Translations under genes and position numbers: made by a program
In this document: one piece after another, positions 36,001 to 44,166 of the stretch
How the letters are laid out: each line of letters begins with the position of its first letter
How positions within the stretch are numbered: position 1 is the first letter of the stretch
Notes under the pieces: generated by a model
What the model was told of the DNA's origin: nothing
Databases searched by the model: none
What the model saw: the letters and a program-made list of their open reading frames with translations, nothing else
DNA from: an uncultured Pseudomonadales bacterium
GTDB taxonomy: Bacteria > Pseudomonadota > Gammaproteobacteria > Pseudomonadales > Azotimanducaceae
Assembly (NCBI GenBank): GCA_958296195.1
Contig: OY282455.1
Coordinates: 1,798,001-1,862,000 of the forward strand
Reading direction: 5' to 3'
Length of the DNA stretch: 64,000 nucleotides

Positions 36001-37753
36001 AGTTAAGCGCTTCAAACCATACGTTGGACAGGAGCTCCTCGTCCCGGATGAACGGCCGCATGAATTGAAAAACTCGATTTCCTCCCGGTTCGTGTCCCGA
36101 AGGGAGAGGCTCGTTGAAGTATTTGACCTTGCTCACCGAGCGCCATTGTCCACCAGCGGTCCGAATGCAAGGAAGATCGACTTCCTGCCACGCCTGTTGG
36201 GAAGTCAGCTTAGCAACAGCGGCCCATAGGCGAAAGAGCAGGGAGCGAGGACCTTCTGCGCCAACCGACGTCGTCGTCCACCAAGTTTCCAAGCCATCGG
36301 ACCACCTCTCCGCCAAGTCCTTGGGCCACATCTGGCCTAAAAGACCAGTCTTCATCAGCAGATCGCATCCAGCCGAGCCGAGCACCTGGTCCATCAGCAC
36401 AGGACCTTTCAGGAGCGCGGCTGGTCTCAGGTCCGGCCACTTTCTGAACGCCAGCGCGAGCTCCACAGGTGGAACGACGGCATCCGCTGGCCTGGCAAAT
36501 GTCAAGCCGTTGTCCCTTTCAGCCCAAACAGGCACTACCGCTGCATCTTCAAGTAGGGTCCGCAATCTGGCTAGCCAGTGGTCTTTGGCGAGCAATGCCT
36601 CAAGACCTCGAGCACTACCCGATGGCGAGGCAAGCACAGCGAAGGCGGCTTTCGCGTCGGCAGGATCCGAGAACGAGCGTACCGTCCAGCGCATGAAGCT
36701 CGCCAGCACGTCCGCGATCCGGTCGGCGATTTCTCGTTGCCAAGCGTTGTCCTCAATGTCCTTGAGCCAGCCTCGGGAGATGTTCAGCAGCCAGTCGGCA
36801 TTGATGTGGAGGCGAAGGGGAAGGGAAACGTCGGTGGGCAAGGTCGCATAGATTCGACCTTCGGGAGGTGGCGCGGGTTTGCCTCTATCGTCCAGCGGCA
36901 GGATGCCCAAAACTCGGCGTGGCTTGCCGACCTCTGCGTATACACGATCGCGCTCATCTTCAGAAGGTTGGATGCGCCGATGTTCGAGAAAACTGGCAAT
37001 CGCCTTGTCAGAGGGGGTGAAGTCGCAGGGGAACAGCCGCCAGCGGAGGTTCTCTCCTTCGGACAGAGCGTGTACTTCCAATGTCCCATCTGATTCCTCG
37101 CGAACGCACAGGTTCCACATGTAGCCGTCGACTTCAAAACGCGCCAATCCAGCTACGGCCAACATGGCGAGAGGTGTGCGGTCGTCGTTGGGAAGTAGTC
37201 GGTCAAGATCGTCTCTCGGAGCTGGCCCGTCACCCAGCAGTCGATGCATCTCGAATCGGGTAGTGAATCTGGGACCGGGCATTGTGATCGTTTCATCCCA
37301 GATTGGAATGACGGCACCTAGCAGATCGGGCTGTACGTCGCCGTATCGCTCACCGACGACTTGTTTGATTTCATAGCGGAAATGCCATCCCCACCCAGAG
37401 ATCCGCACTTCTCGAAATCTTCCAAAGACGCTCTTGAACCCCACACCCATGAAGCCCGTGGCGGAGGCGCCTTTAGTCGATCTATAGACCTTCGAAAGTG
37501 CTTTGACGTCCTTCTTGCGGAGTCGGCCACCATCGTGCTCGACGACCAAGCTGCTGCCGTCCTCGGCGAAGCGAAGTGCTATGGAGCGTGCATCGGCGTC
37601 GAGGGCATTCTGGAAGAGTTCGGAAAGATAGGTCCAAGAGTGGTCGAACGCCAGCTCGAACGACCAAAGCACTCCCTGCCCATCCGGCGATCCATAGAAT
37701 TCCCTGTTTTGCTCGGCCAACTTTTCCACGAAGGCCCGTCGAGTCTGATCCAT
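33053..37753 (-). CDS. giant GHKL (sacsin/Hsp90-like) ATPase with C-terminal DUF3883 domain
   Basis: A 1566-residue protein. Residues 40-110 form a Bergerat ATP site: N box ELFQNALDADA (Asn49), G1 VEHDGG (Asp74), G2 TGFMGVGFKSVF, as in Hsp90, MutL and sacsin. The middle 1200 residues match nothing I recognise. From about residue 1380 a DUF3883/NO-VEIN domain follows: KGWDICSVDPDTGE (Asp1416) and RLIEVKGK (Glu1431, Lys1433), a PD-(D/E)XK-like core that suggests a nuclease. Proteins joining these two ends are often found in defence islands. The start MDQTRRAFVEKL at 37753 follows the 113-residue ORF by 8 bp; the kinase gene follows 6 bp later. A run of eight G at 34380-34387 lies in frame. Confidence 0.88.
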   Translation of the reverse strand: MDQTRRAFVEKLAEQNREFYGSPDGQGVLWSFELAFDHSWTYLSELFQNALDADARSIALRFAEDGSSLVVEHDGGRLRKKDVKALSKVYRSTKGASATGFMGVGFKSVFGRFREVRISGWGWHFRYEIKQVVGERYGDVQPDLLGAVIPIWDETITMPGPRFTTRFEMHRLLGDGPAPRDDLDRLLPNDDRTPLAMLAVAGLARFEVDGYMWNLCVREESDGTLEVHALSEGENLRWRLFPCDFTPSDKAIASFLEHRRIQPSEDERDRVYAEVGKPRRVLGILPLDDRGKPAPPPEGRIYATLPTDVSLPLRLHINADWLLNISRGWLKDIEDNAWQREIADRIADVLASFMRWTVRSFSDPADAKAAFAVLASPSGSARGLEALLAKDHWLARLRTLLEDAAVVPVWAERDNGLTFARPADAVVPPVELALAFRKWPDLRPAALLKGPVLMDQVLGSAGCDLLMKTGLLGQMWPKDLAERWSDGLETWWTTTSVGAEGPRSLLFRLWAAVAKLTSQQAWQEVDLPCIRTAGGQWRSVSKVKYFNEPLPSGHEPGGNRVFQFMRPFIRDEELLSNVWFEALNSSARQESREGGGKLPLSSAKDWFEKCARRISLLDVVKEAMAHEQGSTVPDWSMLISLGHWAKHRNCPDLLTRVLVDTPDGSKGIPVDEALLAEPYVEVSQGRRLLFPKMLPVSPDYMEPCRTDRDEWEEWRLFLEKAGVKGKLEVVRKERHAGRSQRLRVAEFLGCESGKIGESNDTGYKLLDFDFQAELPAQDASREQRSTLAAWLEDGHQALRDTGRRWAKYHYHSPRESGGKPSAWTVKLSELAWVPCNDGELRRPRDVLAVPDPAREDAPFAKLSAELLDMLQREGVRFGTEIPEATVLVKLSATAFRLGAEDFAELLRECREETTTDDEREQFTQILQTVTIPTSNNRRIPLDRIVQRIGGRGALGGWVASLEQFDAVLRTELEHEDFPYNFPETTTGEQALAFLSDTWQRAHISPEGLASEVRDVLPVAYAYCLKDCAENASLAEKWQEASREAAVFAEGRWVATHKRDDIYFDDLDDRRFIPQNLPSCAVTAGHLGRSPVEQKQTAEALGLRRLSSLVTLQWQGKDDIMPVPPPGWVAAFDLICRLLRSVRGSGREAADADLDAGHSLGLVYVRGLALDISIKGVVSPERVPVNACLDEGEGTLTVAGRPVEFGADAAKELLRYFSFRQRGNLAADITGMLAAIDNPGDFRLAANKFCRAFAPEFDLSQAKQSAEELTPTTPPSQDRTTLKPYRTDAPATDGPLHKERLPAETQHTGFAEVRGAPPVSVSAEGQHTTQGDAPNSNASFTKARALAAQYALAKDLASSLKGELVPHPRKNNECKTASSATNSAGLGDEEYREAAMQYERKFGRKPELGHSHQKGWDICSVDPDTGETRLIEVKGKGTSWVDEEVVELSQAQIRKALRTLGKPNAAGQPKKTWYLYVVEKTGDSYKVLPIPNPVEKAAKWILCGEPWRVVAEVENQRDEATWRERVKTDLAEQVEAGGKLYGHREDGAFIVRTKSGDQIIIPAHANN

Positions 37754-37761
37754 CGAGTTAC

Positions 37762-38103
37762 CTACCCAAGTACAGGACGGAGCCAAGTCCGCGAACTGTT
37801 CCTAGCCCCTTCTGGCACGTTTAGCATATCTAGCCAACTCTGTGAGACGCAGTTTCGCTCCCGTGTCGGAGAATCTAGCATACGCTGTACAGCAAAGTCA
37901 TGGACGTGTTCGCTGGCTGACGCCCGCTGCTCGGCATAAAACAAATACTCGTCCGCCGTTATGCCACCTTCCTGTGCAAGCAGGTGCGCCACATCTGTTG
38001 GCACAGATCGGCGGCCCTTCTCATAAACCAACAAGGCTTGCTTGAAGACACGCGAATAGCTCCGCCGGAGCCACGCTCCCCAAAGTGATGCCGGTAGCTC
38101 CAT
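37762..38103 (-). CDS. hypothetical 113-residue protein in front of the GHKL gene
   Basis: Its ATG overlaps the stop of the SPFH gene (TAATG), and its stop lies 8 bp before the GHKL start, so it is positioned as an operon member. The sequence is mostly helical and charged: FKQALLVYEKGRRSVPTDVA, LAQEGGITADEYLFYAEQ, ASASEHVHDFAVQRMLDS. The VYEKGRRSVP stretch recalls the end of a helix-turn-helix (XRE-type YExGxRxP), so it may be a broken or divergent regulator. No family is assigned. Confidence 0.5.
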   Translation of the reverse strand: MELPASLWGAWLRRSYSRVFKQALLVYEKGRRSVPTDVAHLLAQEGGITADEYLFYAEQRASASEHVHDFAVQRMLDSPTRERNCVSQSWLDMLNVPEGARNSSRTWLRPVLG

Positions 38104-39038
38104 TACACCGAGGGTTGGTTGGGACGGGCCGCGGCCAGCACATTGGTGGCGGCGGCGACCATCCCCGACAGATCGCTCAGGTTGGCCGGCACGATCAGGG
38201 TGTTGCCGACCTTGGCCAAGTTGCCGAACTGCTCCAAGTAGTCTTCCGCCACCCGCAGTTGCATGGCCTTGTCGCCGCCTTCGGCGTTAAGCGCCGCGGC
38301 CACCTTTGTCAGCCCCTCGGCGGTGGCCACGGCCACAGCTAGGATGGCCGCCGCCTCGCCCTCGGCTTCGTTGATCTGCTGCTGCTTGGCCGCCTCGGAT
38401 TCCTTGATGACGCGCTGCTTCTCCCCTTCCGCCTCGTTGATCTTGGCGTCCCGTACGCCCTCGGACTCCAGCACCGTGGCGCGCTTCTCGCGCTCCGCGC
38501 GCATTTGCTTCTCCATCGCTGTGATGACGTCCGACGGTGGGTTGATGTTCTTGATTTCGTAGCGCAGCACCTTGACGCCCCAGGGGTTGGACGCCTGATC
38601 CAACTCCTCCACCACCCGCAGGTTTATATGGCTGCGCTCCTCAAAGGTCTTGTCCAGTTCGATCTTGCCGATCTCGCTGCGCAGGGTGGTCTGGGCGAGC
38701 TGGGAGATGGCGAACAGGTAGTCGCCGATGCCGTAGGAGGCGTTGCGGGCGTCCATGACCTGCAGGTAAAGCACCCCATCCACCCCCACTTGAACGTTGT
38801 CCGACGTGATGCAGATCTGCTCCTCGACATCGATGGCCTGCTCCTTCAGCGTGTGCCGGTAGGCCACCCGCTCCATGAACGGAATCAGAATGTGGAAGCC
38901 GGCGGCCAGTGTGCGCGAATACTTGCCCAAGCTCTCGATGATGTACGCGCTTTGCTGCGGCACCACCACCGCCGTCTTGACAATGACGACGATGACCAGC
39001 ACCGCCAACGCCAACGTGACAAACAAGCCTATGTCCAT
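38103..39038 (-). CDS. SPFH/stomatin-like membrane protein (QmcA type)
   Basis: A 311-residue band-7 protein: one N-terminal helix (LFVTLALAVLVIVVIVKTAV), then the SPFH domain (VPQQSAYIIESLGKYSRTL, PFMERVAYRHTLKEQAIDV), then a long Glu/Ala/Lys coiled coil (AEREKRATVLESEGVRDAKI, AEGEKQRVIKESEAAKQQQ). Such proteins form oligomeric membrane scaffolds, and the NfeD-like partner is encoded 30 bp upstream. AAGGAGG precedes the ATG. A role in membrane-protein quality control is known for relatives; nothing here narrows it. Confidence 0.95.
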   Translation of the reverse strand: MDIGLFVTLALAVLVIVVIVKTAVVVPQQSAYIIESLGKYSRTLAAGFHILIPFMERVAYRHTLKEQAIDVEEQICITSDNVQVGVDGVLYLQVMDARNASYGIGDYLFAISQLAQTTLRSEIGKIELDKTFEERSHINLRVVEELDQASNPWGVKVLRYEIKNINPPSDVITAMEKQMRAEREKRATVLESEGVRDAKINEAEGEKQRVIKESEAAKQQQINEAEGEAAAILAVAVATAEGLTKVAAALNAEGGDKAMQLRVAEDYLEQFGNLAKVGNTLIVPANLSDLSGMVAAATNVLAAARPNQPSV

Positions 39039-39068
39039 TTCAACCTCCTTGGACGCCGCCGAACCCGG

Positions 39069-39539
39069 TCAGGCGCCTTGCTCCGCATCGCCGGCCACCT
39101 TTGCGGGCACCAGCCCCTCAATTTCCAAAACCGTGCCCTCGGCCTGCACCACCCGCGCCGTTGCGCCGGCGGCGATGACCGCAGGGCCTAGGTTGCGCGC
39201 GGTCCACTCGGTTCCCCGGTAGCGCACTCGGGTTTCGCCGCCGACGGCCAGGTCCTCGGCAACATTCACCAAGCCACCGGCGGAGACGCTTTCATAGCCG
39301 GGCAACCCGCCCCGCAAACGGCTGTACAAACGCTTGCGGAACAGCACCAAGGACGTGACCGCCAAGATCGCGTAAACCAGCCATTGGCCCCACGCCGGCA
39401 AGCCGACGCCGCCTAGTTCCAAAAGGCCCACCAAAACGGCGGCAGCGCCCAGGAACATGAGGTAGAACGCGGCGTCCACCGCAGTCAACTCCACGCCCAT
39501 CAAGGCGAGGCCGCCGATCAACCAAATCCACCAAGGCAT
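39069..39539 (-). CDS. NfeD family protein
   Basis: A 156-residue membrane protein. Two to three helices (PWWIWLIGGLALMGVELTA, FYLMFLGAAAVLVGLLEL, WLVYAILAVTSLVLF) are followed by an OB-fold domain (GLVNVAEDLAVGGETRVRY, WTARNLGPAVIAAGATARVV). This is the short NfeD1b form that accompanies stomatin-like proteins, and its partner gene follows directly. Start 39539 is chosen because the first helix begins there; the longer frame adds a basic leader without support. Confidence 0.92.
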   Translation of the reverse strand: MPWWIWLIGGLALMGVELTAVDAAFYLMFLGAAAVLVGLLELGGVGLPAWGQWLVYAILAVTSLVLFRKRLYSRLRGGLPGYESVSAGGLVNVAEDLAVGGETRVRYRGTEWTARNLGPAVIAAGATARVVQAEGTVLEIEGLVPAKVAGDAEQGA

Positions 39540-39596
39540 TGCTGCTTCCGTTCTCCGTTGCGAACTATGGCGGCCGGCGGCGCCCAACCGGGAAAA

Positions 39597-40742
39597 TCAG
39601 TACCCCTCAAGCTCGCCGTAGCGGTTGCGGTGAAAGTGTACGTCCCCCAAGGTCTGCTCGGACACCGCCGCCCGCTTGATGAAGAAGCCGATGTCGAACT
39701 CATCGGTCATGCCGATGCCGCCGTGCATCTGAATGCCCTCCCGGGAGACCAAGTTGTAGGTTTCCCCCACCTTGGCCTTGGCCAAGCTGGCCAGCTTGGC
39801 CACCTCCTCCGCGCTGCGGCCTTCGTCCAAGGCGGTGAGCGCCTCCAGCACACAGGACTTGGAAAGCTCCACTTCGCAGAACATGTTGGCCGCCCGGTGC
39901 TTGAGCGCCTGAAAGGAGCCGATGGGCACACCGAACTGCTCGCGCTCCTTCAGGTAGGCGATGGTGCGTTCAAAGCACTCCTGCAAGCCGCCGAGCATCT
40001 CCGCGGCCAGGCCGATGCGGCCGATGTCCAGAGTGGGGTCCAGCACCTCCGCCGCCTTGCCCAACTCGCCAAGCAGCGCCGCATCGCCAACGGCCACGCC
40101 GTCGAACTCGATGTTGGCGGCGTTGCGGGAATCCACCATGCGGGTGCGGGTGACCTTGACCCCGGCGGCCTGCCGATCAACCAGGAAAAGGCTCAAACCA
40201 TCGCGGCTGTCCGACCCGCCCGAAGTGCGGGCAACCACCAACAGCTTGTCCGCCACATGGCCGTCCAGAACAAAGGTTTTTTTGCCGTTCAACACGAAGC
40301 CGCCGGACGCACTTTGGGCCTCCGTGGCGATGGCGTAAGGATTGTGGCGGTGGGACTCCTCCAAGGCCAAGGCCAGCAACAACTCCCCGGCGGCCACCGC
40401 CGGCAGCAAGGCGGCTTTTTGATCCTCGCCGCCGCCTTTGTTGAGGGCCGTTCCGCCCAGCCAGACCGTGGCGAACAACGGGCTGGCGGCAAGGGTGCGG
40501 CCGGTCTCTTCGGTGACCACGCCAAGCCCCTTGTAGCCGAAGTTCAAGCCGCCGAAGGCTTCCGGGAAGGGAATGGCCGCCCAGCCAAGCTCCGCCATGG
40601 CCTTCCAAGTGCCCCGGTCGAACCCATCCGCCGAACCCTCGTCCCGCAGCTTGCGCAACTGCGAGATGGGTGCGCTGTTGGCGCAAAACTCCCGGGCGCT
40701 GTCCTTGAGCATGGTCTGCTCTTCATTAAGAATCATGGTCAT
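39597..40742 (-). CDS. acyl-CoA dehydrogenase family protein
   Basis: A 381-residue flavoenzyme of acyl-CoA oxidation. The N-terminal helical domain starts ILNEEQTMLKDSAREFCA. The middle domain has LLALALEESHRHNPYAIATE and LDGHVADKLLVVARTSG. The C-terminal domain ends with REGIQMHGGIGMTDEFDIGF, where Asp/Glu near GIGMTDE is used for FAD and base contacts, then a short tail. It resembles the smaller ACAD-like subunits (FadE-type) that pair with another ACAD in sterol or branched-acyl degradation; the partner is not visible here. Confidence 0.9.
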   Translation of the reverse strand: MTMILNEEQTMLKDSAREFCANSAPISQLRKLRDEGSADGFDRGTWKAMAELGWAAIPFPEAFGGLNFGYKGLGVVTEETGRTLAASPLFATVWLGGTALNKGGGEDQKAALLPAVAAGELLLALALEESHRHNPYAIATEAQSASGGFVLNGKKTFVLDGHVADKLLVVARTSGGSDSRDGLSLFLVDRQAAGVKVTRTRMVDSRNAANIEFDGVAVGDAALLGELGKAAEVLDPTLDIGRIGLAAEMLGGLQECFERTIAYLKEREQFGVPIGSFQALKHRAANMFCEVELSKSCVLEALTALDEGRSAEEVAKLASLAKAKVGETYNLVSREGIQMHGGIGMTDEFDIGFFIKRAAVSEQTLGDVHFHRNRYGELEGY

Positions 40743-40953
40743 GGCTGTGCGAATCCCCGAAAAAGTGGTTGCGGCCCCTGCCAAGGGAAAGCGCAATGAA
40801 ATCAAACTGACCCCGCTTTGTCGAGCTTAAGCGGTGCGGCTAAACTTGGCGGCCTAGGATCAATCGCGCCCCACGGGGTGAACAACGACGTCCGCACCGG
40901 CATGGGGGTGAGCTACGGAGATTGAAGACTTCCTGAGGTTCGGCCACGCAACG

Positions 40954-41697
40954 TTGGCCGAGGCGGGCAAGATCGCCGTCAGCCACTTTCGCCGCCCCCT
41001 AGCGGCCCTCAACAAAGCCGAAGGCGGTGGCTTCGACCCGGTGACGGAGGCGGACCGAGCCGTGGAGGCCCACATCCGGGAGCGCATCGAGGAACGCTAC
41101 CCAGACCACGGTGTCACCGGCGAGGAGTTTGGCGCCAAAACCGGCGCATCGGCCTGGAGTTGGATATTGGACCCCATCGACGGCACCCGTTCGTTCCTGG
41201 TCGGGCTGCCGGCTTGGGGCTGCTTGCTCGGCCTGCTTCGGGACGGAGAGCCGATCCTCGGCTTCATGCACCAACCCGTGGTGGGCGAGACTTTTTCCGG
41301 GGACGGCGAATGCGCTTGGATAGATCGGGGCGGTGGGCGGCGGCCCATCAGGGTTCGCGCCAAAGCCGGCGTCGCTGACGCCATTCTGGGGGCAACGCAT
41401 CCCTCCATGTTCAAGGGCGCGGCATTGCTCCGCTTTGAAGCGCTGGCCGCCCGGGTGCGCATGATGCGCTACGGCGGCGACTGCTACAACTACTGCCTGC
41501 TCGCCCACGGTTTGATGGACCTGGTGGTGGAGGATGATATGAAGCCTTACGACATCCTCCCCCTAGTGCCCATCGTGCGCGGTGCCGGCGGCCTAGTGAC
41601 GGACTTGGAAGGCGCGACGCCCAGAGGCGGCGACATGGTGATCGCCGCCGCCAACCAAGCACTGCATCGAGAGGCGTTGAAGGCCATGCGCGGCTGA
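40954..41697 (+). CDS. inositol monophosphatase family (HisN-like) phosphatase
   Basis: A 247-residue (or longer) magnesium-dependent phosphatase. Metal sites are visible: GVTGEEFGAKTG (Glu), WILDPIDGTRSFLVGLPAWG (Asp-x-Ile-Asp-Gly-Thr), and RYGGDCYNYCLLAHGLMDLV (Asp). This pattern fits histidinol-phosphatase HisN and related IMPases. Residues IEDFLRFGHA just upstream of the TTG at 40954 look like the family's first helix and are in frame back to a TGA at 40909-40911. No ATG, GTG or TTG lies there, so translation may start at a rare ATT (40921) or CTG (40933). Confidence 0.85.
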   Translation: MAEAGKIAVSHFRRPLAALNKAEGGGFDPVTEADRAVEAHIRERIEERYPDHGVTGEEFGAKTGASAWSWILDPIDGTRSFLVGLPAWGCLLGLLRDGEPILGFMHQPVVGETFSGDGECAWIDRGGGRRPIRVRAKAGVADAILGATHPSMFKGAALLRFEALAARVRMMRYGGDCYNYCLLAHGLMDLVVEDDMKPYDILPLVPIVRGAGGLVTDLEGATPRGGDMVIAAANQALHREALKAMRG

Positions 41698-41771
41698 CCG
41701 CCGCAGAACTTCCCAAGGCTTCGAGAACGCTAAGGGCTTAGGCGCAGCTTCGGCAAAGCAGAAGCGGAGGG

Positions 41772-42857
41772 TCAGTCATCAAACATGATGACGCTGCGGG
41801 CAACTTCGCCAGTCTCCAGAGCTCGCAGAGCGTCGTTCACGTCGGCGAGCTTGATGCGGTTGGACACCAAGTCGTCCAAGTGCAGCCGGCCCTGCATGTA
41901 GAAGTCCACAAAGCGCGGCATATCGACCCGAAAGCGGTTCGAACCCATGAAGGAGCCTTGAATCTTCTTCTCAAACACGAACTCCGCTCCGTGCATGGCC
42001 ACCATCTCCCCCGGCGGAATCATGCCGATGATGGTGGCCGTGCCGCCGTTCATCAGCATCTGAAACGCCTGCTCCGCCGTGGCCTTGAGGCCGATGGCCT
42101 CAAAGGCGTGATGGACGCCGGCGCCGGTGAGTTCCTTGACCGCGCCAACGGGGTTCTTCTCCTTGGCGTTGACCAGATCGGTGGCCCCGAATTTCCGCGC
42201 CAAATCCAACTTGGACGCCAAGGTGTCCACGGCGATGATCCGCCCGGCGCCGGCGATGGCCGCGCCGTTGACGCAGGACAGGCCGATGCCGCCGCAGCCG
42301 ATGACCGCCACCGTCTCGCCGGGGCGAACCTTGGCGGTGTGGATGACCGCGCCAACGCCAGTGGTCACGCCGCAGCCGATCAGGGCGGCGCGATCCAGGG
42401 GCATGTCCTTGCGAATCTTGGCGAGGGCGTGCTCATGCACCAGCATCAGTTCGGCGAAGGCGCCGAGATTGACGAACTGCTCCAAGGCGGCGCCTCCTTG
42501 GCTGAGCCGCGGCGCCTCGCCCGGCCGGCGCTTGGTCTCCGGCTCCTGGCAGAGGTTCATGCGCCCGGTGAGGCAATGCTCGCAGTGGCCGCAGAACACC
42601 GAAAGGCAGGCGATGACATGGTCGCCAGGCTGGACGTAATGCACATCGTCCCCAACCGCCTCCACCACCCCGGCGCTTTCATGCCCAAGCACCATGGGCG
42701 TCTGGCCGGGATAGGTGCCGTTGAAGAAGTGCAGGTCGCTGTGGCAAACCCCGACCGCCACCGCACGCACCAGAACCTCCCGAGGACCGGGGGCGGCGAT
42801 GTCGATGTCCTCCACCTGCATGGGTACGTTCGCTTGCCGAAAAACCGCCGCCTTCAT
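41772..42857 (-). CDS. zinc-dependent alcohol dehydrogenase
   Basis: A 361-residue MDR dehydrogenase. The catalytic zinc ligands are Cys in VGVCHSDLHFF and His-Glu in LGHESAGVVE. The structural zinc cluster is CGHCEHCLTGRMNLC. The Rossmann motif is VAVIGCGGIGLSCVNGA, followed by VDTLASKLDLA, whose Asp indicates NAD. The sequence is like class III-type/benzyl alcohol dehydrogenases. Similar enzymes often accompany acyl-CoA and alcohol degradation, consistent with several neighbours, but no pathway is defined. Confidence 0.93.
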   Translation of the reverse strand: MKAAVFRQANVPMQVEDIDIAAPGPREVLVRAVAVGVCHSDLHFFNGTYPGQTPMVLGHESAGVVEAVGDDVHYVQPGDHVIACLSVFCGHCEHCLTGRMNLCQEPETKRRPGEAPRLSQGGAALEQFVNLGAFAELMLVHEHALAKIRKDMPLDRAALIGCGVTTGVGAVIHTAKVRPGETVAVIGCGGIGLSCVNGAAIAGAGRIIAVDTLASKLDLARKFGATDLVNAKEKNPVGAVKELTGAGVHHAFEAIGLKATAEQAFQMLMNGGTATIIGMIPPGEMVAMHGAEFVFEKKIQGSFMGSNRFRVDMPRFVDFYMQGRLHLDDLVSNRIKLADVNDALRALETGEVARSVIMFDD

Positions 42858-42990
42858 GCATCGTTCCTCATCGTAAAAAAATCAGTTTGCCCCAACCCCT
42901 GGATTTCACCAAGAACCGCGCTGCCCAAGGTGTACTTTCGCCACCTTCTGTGCCCTGTACACCTTCTTCAAGGGCGGCCTTGGGCGGCAA

Positions 42991-44079
42991 CTACAAAAGC
43001 TCCGTGGTGTCCAAGGTCAAACCGAAGCCCTGCAGGCCCACATAGTCAACTTCCCGCCCGGCGAGCAGGCGAATGTGGACCAGCCCCAGATCCCGCAAGA
43101 TCTGGGCGCCGACGCCGACCTCATGCCACTGGGCCTTGCGTTCGGCCTCCTTGGACTGCTGCTCCAGTTTCTCCAAGGGAACGCCGACAAAGCCGGAGCG
43201 CAAGTAGATGAGCACCCCGCGGCCCAGTGTTTCAATTCGGTCCAGAGAGGCGTCAAGCAGATTGAGGTCGTGGTCGGTTTGTGGCCCAAAAACGTCATCG
43301 ATCAGCTTTTCCCGGTGGATGCGCACCGGCACGGAGAGATTCCCCCGAACATGGCCGAACACCAACGCCAAGTGCTCGGCGTCCTCGAACTTCGTCTTGT
43401 AGGCCAAGGCCCGCGCATCCCCTATGCGGGTTTTAACCCGAAACTCGCGGGTCCGCTCCACCAAGCGCTCCCGCATTTGCCGGTAGGCGATGAGGTCAGC
43501 GATGGTGATGATTTTCAGGCCGTGCCGGTCGGCGAAGTCCAGCAACTGCGGCAACCGCTGCACGGTGCCGTCGTCGTTGACCAGCTCCGCCAGGAGGCCC
43601 ACCGGCGGCTGGCCAGCCAGCTCGGCCAGGTCAACTCCGGCCTCCGTATGCCCGGAGCGCACCAGAACGCCGCCGCGACGGGCCACCAAGGGGAAGATGT
43701 GGCCTGGGCGGACGAAATCCTCCCCGGCCACGTTGCTGCTGGTCAGCGCCTGCACGGTGGCCGCCCGCTCCTCGGCGGAAATGCCCGTGGTAAGGCCGTC
43801 CTTGTAGTCAATGGAGACCGTAAAGGCGGTGCTCATGGGTGCGTCGTTGCGGGCCACCATGGGGTCCAGACGCAACCGGGACGCTAGGGCTTCGCGGATG
43901 GGGGCGCAGAGAATGCCGCTGGTGTGGCGAATCATGAAGGCCACCTGCTCGGTGGTGGCCTTGCTGGCCGCCATGACGAGGTCGCCTTCGTTCTCCCGGT
44001 CGTCGTCATCAACCACGACGACCATTTCCCCGGCGGCAATGGCCTTGCGGGCGTCTTCAACAGTGTTAAATCCGCGCAT
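42991..44079 (-). CDS. ribB: DHBP synthase with degenerate GTP cyclohydrolase II domain (RibBX type)
   Basis: A 362-residue protein. Residues 1-200 are 3,4-dihydroxy-2-butanone-4-phosphate synthase with catalytic VDDDDRENEGDLVMAA, IRHTSGILCAP and SGHTEAGVDLAELAG. Residues 205-362 have the cyclohydrolase II fold, but the zinc-binding Cys triad (normally C-x10-C-x-C) is absent: the segment reads VRIHREKLIDDVFGPQTDHD. So it can make the four-carbon riboflavin precursor but should not open GTP. Such RibBX hybrids are known in Proteobacteria, and a separate ribA is then expected elsewhere. No FMN riboswitch was recognised upstream. Confidence 0.92.
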   Translation of the reverse strand: MRGFNTVEDARKAIAAGEMVVVVDDDDRENEGDLVMAASKATTEQVAFMIRHTSGILCAPIREALASRLRLDPMVARNDAPMSTAFTVSIDYKDGLTTGISAEERAATVQALTSSNVAGEDFVRPGHIFPLVARRGGVLVRSGHTEAGVDLAELAGQPPVGLLAELVNDDGTVQRLPQLLDFADRHGLKIITIADLIAYRQMRERLVERTREFRVKTRIGDARALAYKTKFEDAEHLALVFGHVRGNLSVPVRIHREKLIDDVFGPQTDHDLNLLDASLDRIETLGRGVLIYLRSGFVGVPLEKLEQQSKEAERKAQWHEVGVGAQILRDLGLVHIRLLAGREVDYVGLQGFGLTLDTTELL

Positions 44080-44166
44080 GGGGGTCTTCGTCTCCTACTG
44101 CAAAGGCCAGTTCGCCGGCTCCACAACACCTCCGCTTCGCGCAGTGGAGGCCCTTGCGAAAGGGGA

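Noticed and set aside
42991-44079. Fully bifunctional RibBA
   Set aside because: The three zinc-binding Cys of GTP cyclohydrolase II are missing, so only the DHBP synthase activity is supported.
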